From the NCBI GenBank assembly GCA_963848955.1, contig CAWKFQ010000012.1, forward strand, positions 1 through 64,000: a stretch of 64,000 nucleotides of DNA, given 5' to 3'. The stretch is from DASUPK01 sp963848955 (lineage in GTDB: Bacteria > Actinomycetota > Thermoleophilia > Solirubrobacterales > 70-9). Below the pieces are notes generated by a model. It searched no databases. It was given only the letters and a program-made list of their open reading frames with translations, and was not told where the DNA came from. Below, piece by piece: positions 57,168 through 64,000 of the stretch. Positions within the stretch are counted from its first letter, which is position 1; each line of letters starts with the position of its first letter. A program made the position numbers and the translations under genes.

Positions 57168-58743
57168 ATGAGGAAGCTCGCACTGTTCGCCGCGCTCGTC
57201 CGCGCTGGCGATCGCGGTGCCGCTGAGCTTTGGCTCCTCGCACAGAGAGGCGCCCCTGACCTCGATCGATCCGACGGGAGATGACACCGACACCTACGCC
57301 TTCACGGCGCAGGACGCTCCCGGGGCATTGACGATCGTCGGGAACTGGGTGCCGTTCGAGGATCCGGCCGGCGGGCCGAATTTCTACAAGTTCGACGACA
57401 ACGCCCGTTACTACCTGAACATCGACAACACCGGTGACGGTGTCGCCGACGTCCGCTACCGGTTCGACTTCGAGACGAAGGTCAGGAACCCGAACTCGTT
57501 CCTGTACACGAACGGGCAGCCGGTCGAGTCGGTTGACAGCCAGAACCTGAACATCAGCCAGTGGTACTCGGTCACCCGGATCGCGGGTGGCCACTCACGG
57601 GTCATCGCCGAGCACGTGCGGACTGGTCCGAGCAACGTCGGGCCGAAGACGATCCCGAACTACGACCAGGTCGCCGCGGGCGCGATCAAGAATCTGCCCG
57701 GCGGAGGCAAGGTGTTCGCCGGTCAGCGCGAGGACCCGTTCTTCGCTTCGCTGGGGCGGATCTTCGACACGGTCAACCTGACCGGGGCCGGTCTCGGCAA
57801 CATGGGCGGAGGGGTCGATGACCTCGCCGGCTACGCCGTGCAGTCGGTCGTGCTCCAGGTTCCGGAGTCCGACGTCACCCGGGACGGCAAGTCCGTCTCG
57901 AGCGACAAGGCCGCCAATGCGGTGGTCGGCGTCTGGGCGTCCACCGAGCGTCAGGCGATCTCGGTGAGGGGCAGCGGCCATGGCCCCTGGACCCAGGTCT
58001 CGCGACTCGGCAACCCGCTGGTCAACGAGGTGATCATTCCTCTGGGCCAGAAGGACAGGTTCAATCGGACGCAGCCCAAGGACGACGCGAGGAACTACGG
58101 CCAGTTCGTGCTCCAGCCGGAGCTGGCGGCCGTGCTCAACAAGCTCTTCCCCGGGATGGTCAACGCCCCGGAGAAGAACCGCACGGACATCGTCCAGGCG
58201 GTGCTGCAGGGCCTTCCCGGTCTCAACGCCTTCCCGGGCGCGGCCGGGCAGAACGCGACCGACACCCTGAAGATCAACCTGGGGACCCCACCGACGGCCT
58301 CGCCGAATCGTCTCGGCGCGCTGGCCGGTGACACCGCGGGTTATCCGAACGGGCGGAGGCTCACCGACGACGTGGTCGACATCGACCTCCAGGTCGTCGC
58401 CGGGGCCCTGGCCACCCCGCCGAACAAGGTTCCCCTCGGGGACGGCGTGAACCAGAACGATGTCCAGTCCCTGAGTCAGTTCCCATATGTCGCACCGCCC
58501 AAGCCGGGCGCGAACCCGAACGCCGGGTTTGGCTCGCAGCTCAAGGCGATAGACAACGGGAACGGGACCTCGACGCCCCCGTCGTTCTCCGCCACAGGTG
58601 GTGGCGGCACCGGCGGCGGCGGCGGCGGTGGCGGACCGGACGCGATCGTCTGGGTCCTGATCGGGGCTGGTGTGCTCGCCCTGGCCGGACTCGGTCGCCG
58701 CGTCGCCCGTGGCGGCAAGGGCAAGGGGGTCGCCACGACCTGA
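57168..58743 (+). CDS. DUF4331 exported membrane-anchored protein (frameshifted signal peptide)
   Basis: ATG 57168 behind AAGGAGG. The signal reads MRKLALFAALV; an extra C near 57201 shifts it, and the other frame continues ALAIAVPLSFGSSHREAPL, the conserved start of mature DUF4331 proteins. Further segments (NYYLNIDNTGDG-like, ANAVVGVWASTERQ, PLVNEVIIPLGQKDRFN, RRLTDDVVDIDLQVV) fit the family. A glycine-rich linker and a C-terminal membrane helix with basic tail anchor it. About 524 residues. Function unknown. It heads a cluster with TPR and NicO genes. Confidence 0.88.
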
Positions 58744-58757
58744 GCCGAACGTCCCGA

Positions 58758-58785
58758 GAGGGGGCCGCCTCGCGGCGGCCCCCTC
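58758..58785 (+). terminator. Strong hairpin after the DUF4331 gene
   Basis: GAGGGGGCCGCC and its exact complement with TCGC between: a 12-pair stem. No T-run follows. Confidence 0.75.
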
Positions 58786-58815
58786 CGGGGCGTGACGCGC
58801 GTCGAGGCACCGGCG

Positions 58816-60136
58816 ATGGCGATCAGACGAGACAGCCTGACGATGAAATTGGCGGCGGCGCTCCTCGCGTTCGTCGCGGTCTTCCTCGGGGTCCGGGCTC
58901 TCGACGGAGGCTCCGCAGAGCCTGACCGGGCAGCCTGATGTGGCGGTCAGGGAGGGCGAGCTCCCCGGCGCGACGACGGCCCAGCGGATCGAGGGCCTGC
59001 AGGCCCAGGTGCGTGAGGCGCCGTCCGATCCGGACGCCTACGCCCAGCTCGGGCTCGCCTACCTCCAGCAGGTGCGCGAGACGGGCGATCCGACCTTCTA
59101 CCCGAGAGCCCAGGGCACCTTCGAGCAGGCTGTGCGGCTCGATCCCGCGAACTTCACCGCCATCAGCGGCCTCGGGTCCCTCGCCCTGGCCCGCCACGAC
59201 TTCCGCGGCGCACTCGCACTGGGCGAGCGGGCCGCCCGGATCAACCCGGACGTGGCCCGCAACTACGGGGTCATCGCAGACGCCCAGGTCGAGCTCGGGC
59301 GCTACGGGGCCGCGGCGCGCACGCTCCAGCACTACGTCGACGTCAAGCCGGAGCTCTCCTCGTACGCCCGGGTCTCCTACTTCCGTGAGCTGCACGGCGA
59401 TCTGCCCGGGGCGCTCGGGGCGATGCGCCTCGCGGTCTCCGCCGGCGGTGGCACCGCCGAGAACGTCAGCTACGTCCAGGCGCTGGTCGGGAAGCTCCAC
59501 TTCGACAGCGGCGACTACGCAGGGGCCGAGGGCGCCTACCGGACGGCGCTCGAGACGGACCCGGGGTTCCCTGCGGCGACGGCGGGCCTGGCCCGCGTAG
59601 AGGCTGCGCGCGGGGAATATGACGCCGCGATCCGGCGCCTCCGTGCACTGGTCCTGAGGCTGCCGCTGCCCGAGTACGTGATCGCCCTCGGCGAGACCGA
59701 GCAGGCCGCCGGATCCACGGTGGCCGCCGGGCGCGACTACCAGCTGGTCGGGGCCGAGACCCGGCTCCTCCAGGCAAACGGGGTCAACACCGACGCGGAG
59801 CTGGCCCTCTTCCAGGCCGATCACGGCGACCCGGCGCAGGCGGTGGACCTGGCGGCGCGCGCGTGGGCGGCCGCGCCGAGCGTCCGCTCCGCAGACGCCT
59901 ACTCCTGGGCGCTCAGCAGCGCCGGCCGCGACAGCGAGGCTCTCAGGATGTCGGCGAACGCGATGAGGCTCGGCTCACGCGATCCCTCTTTCCTCTACCA
60001 CGCGGGGATCGTCGCTCTGCGCGCCGGCGACGCGGAGCGGGCGAAGGGGTTCCTATCGCAGCTCGTCGCACAGAGCCCCAACTTCAATCCCCTCTACGGT
60101 CCGCGCGCCGAGCGGGCGCTGGCAGGTCTGCGATGA
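58816..60136 (+). CDS. Membrane-anchored TPR protein (frameshifted)
   Basis: ATG 58816 starts MAIRRDSLTMKLAAALLAF, a signal or anchor; an indel near 58925 moves the frame to VAVREGELPGATT. The rest, about 400 residues, is a series of TPR units (AQLGLAYLQQVRETGDP, GDYAGAEGAYRTALETDPGF, NPLYGPRAERALAGL). TPRs mediate protein binding. Its TGA overlaps the ATG of the nickel transporter gene, so the two are coupled. Partner unknown. Confidence 0.82.
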
Positions 60137-61611
60137 GGCGCGGCCGCGTGCTCCGACCCCTCACCGCCGCGGCGCTCCTGCTTGCGGGCCTCTTCGCGGC
60201 GGTGACGCTTCCCGATTCCGCCTCGGCCCATCCGCTGGGCAACTTCACCATCAACCACCTGAGCCAGGTGCGCATTTCGCAGGGCTCGGTGGAGGTGCAC
60301 TACATCCTCGACCAGGCTGAGATCCCGACCTTCCAGGAGATCCAGCGCTTCGACAGGGACGGCGACGGAGCGATCTCGGGCTCCGAGCGCGGCCCGCTGC
60401 TGCAGCGGAAGCTCGCCGAGATCGGGCCTGATCTGCAGCTGACCGTCGACGGGCGCGACGTCGCCCTCGGCGCGCCGCGAACGGCGACTCTCAGCTACCC
60501 GCCTGGTCAGGGCGGGCTCTCACTGACCCGGGTCGAGGCGGGTTTCACGGCCTCGATCCCGCCGGGAGCGCACCGGGTCCAGCTCCACGACGACACCTAC
60601 TCGGACCGCGTCGGCTGGAAGGCGATCGAGGTGCTGCCGGGGGAGGGGACCGACGTCCGCTCGAGCGTTTCCGCGAGCGATCCGACCCGAGGGCTCCGGG
60701 CCTACCCGGTCGATCTCCTGCAGAGCCCGCCGGACCAGCGAGAAGCCACCTTCGCGGTTAGCGATGGCTCCGGTCGTGTCAGCGCTCCGGACGGTGAGGA
60801 CGTCGGGCCGGTGACCACCGATCGCGCCCAGGACGGCTTCGCCGGGGCACTGACGAGCGCCAACGACCACGGCCTGCTGATCCTGCTGCTGCTCGGCTCG
60901 GCCTTCGTCTGGGGCGCGCTCCACGCCCTCTCACCGGGCCACGGCAAGACGATGGTCGCCGGCTATCTGGCCGGCAGTCGCGGCCGGGCGAAGGACGCGG
61001 CGCTGCTCGGGCTGACCGTCACGATCACCCACACCTCGGCGGTCTTCGCTCTCGGGCTGATCACACTCGCCGCCTCGGCCTACGTGCTGCCCGAGGACCT
61101 CTATCCGTGGCTGGGCGTCGCCTCCGGCGCGATGGTGATCGCGATCGGGCTCTGGGCGATCTGGACGCGCCTGCGGCGCTGGCGGGCGATCAGAGCCGAG
61201 CACGACCACGGTCATCACCACGTGCACAGTCATGGCGGACACACCCACAGCCACAGCCACGACCACCCCACGCCCGGGGCGGCGATCACCACCCGCTCGC
61301 TGGTCGCCCTGGGGGTCTCCGGAGGGATCGTCCCCTGCCCATCGGCCCTGGTGGTGATGGTCGCCGCGATCTCGCAACACCGCCTTGGCCTGGGGCTGGC
61401 GCTGATCGTCGCCTTCAGCGTCGGGCTGGCCGCGACCCTGACCGCTGTCGGGCTCGCCGTGCTCCACGGCGGGCGGCTGATCCAGCGCCTGCGGCCGGAG
61501 CGGCGTCTCTTCGGCGGCCGGATCGTCGGCGCGCTCCCGGCCCTCTCAGCGACCCTGATCGTGGTCGCGGGGAGTCTGATCACCCTGCGAGCGATCCCGC
61601 AGATCGGTTGA
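60133..61611 (+). CDS. NicO-family nickel/cobalt transporter with EF-hand-like exported domain
   Basis: 492 residues. A signal peptide (about 1-32) precedes an exported domain starting HPLGNFTINHLSQV. It contains a canonical EF-hand loop, DRDGDGAISGSE (residues 74-85). The membrane part begins near 270 with GALHALSPGHGKTMVAGYLAGS, the NicO signature, and contains a histidine-rich loop (HDHGHHHVHSHGG, then HSHSHDH). The helix GVSGGIVPCPSALVVM is typical of the family. Export or import of nickel or cobalt is inferred. Intact. Confidence 0.9.
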   Translation: MRRGRVLRPLTAAALLLAGLFAAVTLPDSASAHPLGNFTINHLSQVRISQGSVEVHYILDQAEIPTFQEIQRFDRDGDGAISGSERGPLLQRKLAEIGPDLQLTVDGRDVALGAPRTATLSYPPGQGGLSLTRVEAGFTASIPPGAHRVQLHDDTYSDRVGWKAIEVLPGEGTDVRSSVSASDPTRGLRAYPVDLLQSPPDQREATFAVSDGSGRVSAPDGEDVGPVTTDRAQDGFAGALTSANDHGLLILLLLGSAFVWGALHALSPGHGKTMVAGYLAGSRGRAKDAALLGLTVTITHTSAVFALGLITLAASAYVLPEDLYPWLGVASGAMVIAIGLWAIWTRLRRWRAIRAEHDHGHHHVHSHGGHTHSHSHDHPTPGAAITTRSLVALGVSGGIVPCPSALVVMVAAISQHRLGLGLALIVAFSVGLAATLTAVGLAVLHGGRLIQRLRPERRLFGGRIVGALPALSATLIVVAGSLITLRAIPQIG

Positions 61612-61612
61612 G

Positions 61613-62179
61613 ATGACCGCGACCTACCAACAATTCGCGATCTTGCACTCGGGATTGATCCGGCCTCCGGTTCCGCTCGCAGTTGTGGGTAACCGATCTC
61701 GTCCCGGTTTGACCTTCCAGTCCACAGGCCCCACCCTCCAGTTCGACAACGCGGAAGCGGTTCTGCGGACACTGCGGGAGCGCGGCCTGAGGATCTCGAC
61801 CGCCCGTCGGGTGATCGTCAACTACCTCTTCGAGGCGGGCGGCCCGGCCTCCGCGCAGCAGATCGCCGGCGGCCTCGATCGAACGCCTCTCGACCTCGCC
61901 TCCGTCTACCGCAACCTGGGGGCGCTCGAGGAGCACGGGGTGGTCCGCCACTTCCATGCCGGGCATGGCCCGGGCCGCTACGTCCTGGTCGGAGGCGACG
62001 AGCGGGAGTACCTGGCCTGCGATCGCTGCGGCGCCATCGCCGAGATCGATCGCTCCGAGCTCGATTCCTTCCGGGATCGAGTTCAGGACCGCTTCGGCTA
62101 CGAGGTGGGCTTCACGCACTTCCCGATGGTGGGCCTCTGCCCACGCTGCGCGGCTGGGGACGGGGGTGGGAGCTCGTGA
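61613..62179 (+). CDS. Fur-family metalloregulator
   Basis: 188 residues from ATG 61613, one base after the transporter stop. The first 45 residues lack similarity. Then LRTLRERGLRISTARRVIVNYLF and DLASVYRNLGALEEHGVVRHF form the Fur-type winged helix. The metal and dimer domain has two CxxC pairs (ACDRCGA, LCPRCA), the structural zinc site, and a HFHAGHGPGRY stretch. Zur, Nur or Fur cannot be told apart; nickel or zinc is favoured by the flanking transporters. A later start is possible. Confidence 0.85.
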   Translation: MTATYQQFAILHSGLIRPPVPLAVVGNRSRPGLTFQSTGPTLQFDNAEAVLRTLRERGLRISTARRVIVNYLFEAGGPASAQQIAGGLDRTPLDLASVYRNLGALEEHGVVRHFHAGHGPGRYVLVGGDEREYLACDRCGAIAEIDRSELDSFRDRVQDRFGYEVGFTHFPMVGLCPRCAAGDGGGSS

Positions 62180-62930
62180 GCTTCGACTTCCTCTTCCAGC
62201 CTGTCGAGCAGATCGACGTCTGGCTCGAGGGGCTGTTCGCGGGGGCTCCGCTGCTGGTCGCGCTGCTGATCGCCCTGGCCCTGGGCCTGCGTCACGCCTC
62301 CGATCCGGACCACCTCGTGGCGGTCACCTCCTTGGTGGCCGTCGACGGCGGCGACGTTCGCGGCGCGGCGCGGCTCGGGGCCTGGTGGGGAGCGGGACAT
62401 GCCACCGCCCTGCTGCTGATCGGGGTCCCGCTGATCCTCTTCAAGTCATCGATGCCGAGCTTGGATCGAGCACGGCGCCGAGACGGCGGTAGGCGTCGTC
62501 ATCCTGCTGCTCGCGACTGCGGATCGTCGCCAAGTGGGTGCGCGGCGATTTCCGTGCAGGACGGCACCCGCACCCTCGCCCAGATGGCTCCATGGCGCAC
62601 CGCCACGTCCATCACGCGAGAACGGCCCGAGCACCGCCACGGAACGTGCGCACTCCACGCCAGGCGCTCAGCATCGGCGTCCTCCACGGCCTGGCCGGGA
62701 CGGGCGCCGTGGCGCTGCTTTTGATCGCCGCCCTGCCGGGCAAGGTGGAGGCGGCGGCCGCGCTTGCCGTGTTCGCCCCGATGTCGGCGGTGTCGATGAC
62801 GCTCTGCACCGCCGCGTTCGCCTGGCTGCTGACTCGTCCCCTGATCGATCCCCTCTACCGGACGGTGTTGATCCCCGCCTTCGGAGCTCTTCGGCGTGCT
62901 CTTCGGGCCTGGTACGTGGGCATCGGCTAG
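62176..62930 (+). CDS. Second nickel/cobalt transporter-like membrane protein (frameshifted)
   Basis: Starts with GTG 62176, overlapping the Fur stop (GTGA). LGLRHASDPDHLVAVTSLVA is the RHAxDxDH signature of NiCoT/NicO-like transporters. The frame breaks near 62462, 62515 and probably 62900; corrected reading gives WIEHGAETAVGVVILLLATRIVAKW, then a long histidine- and arginine-rich loop and three membrane segments. About 250 residues. Its stop overlaps that of the convergent peptidase gene. Confidence 0.82.
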
Positions 62931-64000
62931 GAATCGGAGCTGCTGCGCGAGGCCATGACGGCATCGGCAGCCTCGACCGCGGCGTTGAGCTGCTCCTCGA
63001 CGAGGTCGAGGCCGCGAGTCCCAGAAGCCCGGGTCGGCGAGGTCGACGCCGACGATCTCGGCCCAGCTCCTCGGGCGAGCGCGAGCCGCCCGCGGCGAGC
63101 ATCTCGAGGTAGGCCGGCACGATCTCCTCTCCGCGCTCGGGGTAGAGCCGGTAGACCGAGAGGGCGAGGAGCTGGCCGAAGGCGTAGGCGTAGACGTAGC
63201 CGGGCGTGGCGATGAAGTGGGGGACGTAGGACCACCAGGAGCGGTAGCCGTCGGTGACCTCGACGCGAGTCGCCGAGCAGCTCGGTCTGGGTCTCCGCCC
63301 AGAGCTCGCCGAAGCGCTCGACCGAGAGCTCGCCCTCGGTCGCGGCGGGCCGTGTGCACGCGATCCTCGAACTGGTTCATCGCGATCTGGCGGAAGACGG
63401 TCGCGATCTGGCCCTCGACCGCCTCGGCGAGCAGGCCAGGCGTGACTCCGGGTCTCGGCCTCGCTCGAGCAGCCGCCCGAAGACGATCTCCTCGGCGAAC
63501 ACCGACGCCGTCTCGGCGACGGTCAGCGGCGTGTTCTGGTGGAAGACCCCCTGCTCGCGGGCGAGCGTCTGGTGCAGGCCGTGGCCGAGCTCGTGGGCGA
63601 GGGTGAGCACGTCGCGGCGGCGGTCGGTGTAGTTGAGCATCACGTAGGGGTGGACCGAGGGGACGGTCGAGGCGCTGAAGGCGCCGCCGCGCTTCGCCGG
63701 CGCTCGGCGGGGCGTCGATCCAGCGCTCCGTCGAAGAAGCGCTCGACGACCTCGCGCGGCCCGGTCGGAGAAGGAGGCGAAGGAGTCGAGGACCAGCTCG
63801 CGGCCCTGCCTCCCAGGGGATCTCCTCGTCGTCGGCGGTGACCGCCGCCATGCGGTCGTAGTCGGCGAGCCGCTCGATGCCGAGCAGCTGCGCCTTGGTC
63901 TCGTACCAGCGCCGGGCCAGCTCGTAGCGGCCCTGGACCGCCTCGACCAGCGCCTGCACCGACTCGTCGGAGGCCTCGTTGGAGAGGTTGCGGGCGGCGA
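62927..64000 (-). CDS. Oligoendopeptidase F-like M3 peptidase, copy B (partial, many frameshifts)
   Basis: The C-terminal portion of a second PepF-like gene, running out of the window. The zinc motif LAHELGHGLHQTLA and the flanks HQNTPLTVAETASVFAEEIVFG are the same as in copy A, and the nucleotide sequence is close to copy A by eye over about 1 kb. At least eight frame changes occur between 63000 and 63830. The gene may be intact in nature or a decaying duplicate; the second cannot be excluded here. Confidence 0.8.

Overview
The window is high-GC, densely coding DNA from an actinobacterium. The block tilS-hpt-ftsH-folP-folB-folK-coaX-dusB-greA-lysS-clpC is a core actinobacterial arrangement. 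The accessory content (CYTH/CHAD plus PPK2, an ECF41-like sigma factor, TPR-ATPase cyclases, DUF4331) fits a soil Thermoleophilia/Solirubrobacterales-type lineage; that placement is inference from gene content, not a search. No rRNA, tRNA, CRISPR array, insertion sequence or phage gene was found.

Layout. 1-3.4 kb: polyphosphate-related CYTH and CHAD genes, then an epimerase with an ECF41-type sigma factor behind a matching promoter. 3.4-13.4 kb: stress and detoxification genes (MsrA, YCII, SnoaL-like, hydrolases, epoxide hydrolase, a MoxR ATPase-VWA-peroxiredoxin operon), PPK2 and an EVE-DUF2203 protein. 13.4-22.6 kb: a large zinc-ribbon/cyclase/ATPase/TPR regulator, a lipoprotein, two CaCA-type cation exchangers, cupin, DUF3224 and Bcp. 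22.7-31.5 kb: fatty-acid oxidation (acyl-CoA dehydrogenase and a FadN-like dehydrogenase-hydratase overlapping a sirtuin), regulators of the PadR and MarR types, acetyltransferases and a drug exporter. 31.5-38.1 kb: a large peptidoglycan-hydrolase-like exported protein, a nucleoside phosphorylase, an SCP2-like protein and a MerR-cyclase fusion. 38.1-55.1 kb: the housekeeping block for tRNA modification, purine salvage, folate, CoA, transcription elongation, lysyl-tRNA synthesis and proteolysis. 55.1-64 kb: two closely similar oligoendopeptidase F genes flanking a metal-transport locus (DUF4331, TPR, NicO transporter, Fur-type regulator, second Ni/Co transporter).

The most unusual feature is a dispersed family of short palindromic repeats, eleven copies between 15.8 and 49.0 kb. 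Their arms are conserved and their inner stems covary. Copies lie between genes, inside reading frames in several frames, at C-termini where they supply the stop codon, at N-termini, and once nested within another copy. A second lead is a non-coding block between lysS and clpC that can fold into a long interrupted rod.

Many genes, including essential ones (lysS, clpC, tilS), carry one-base indels that break the reading frame, often with compensating shifts nearby. I read these mainly as consensus errors, so genes are given as whole spans with the likely shift position noted.
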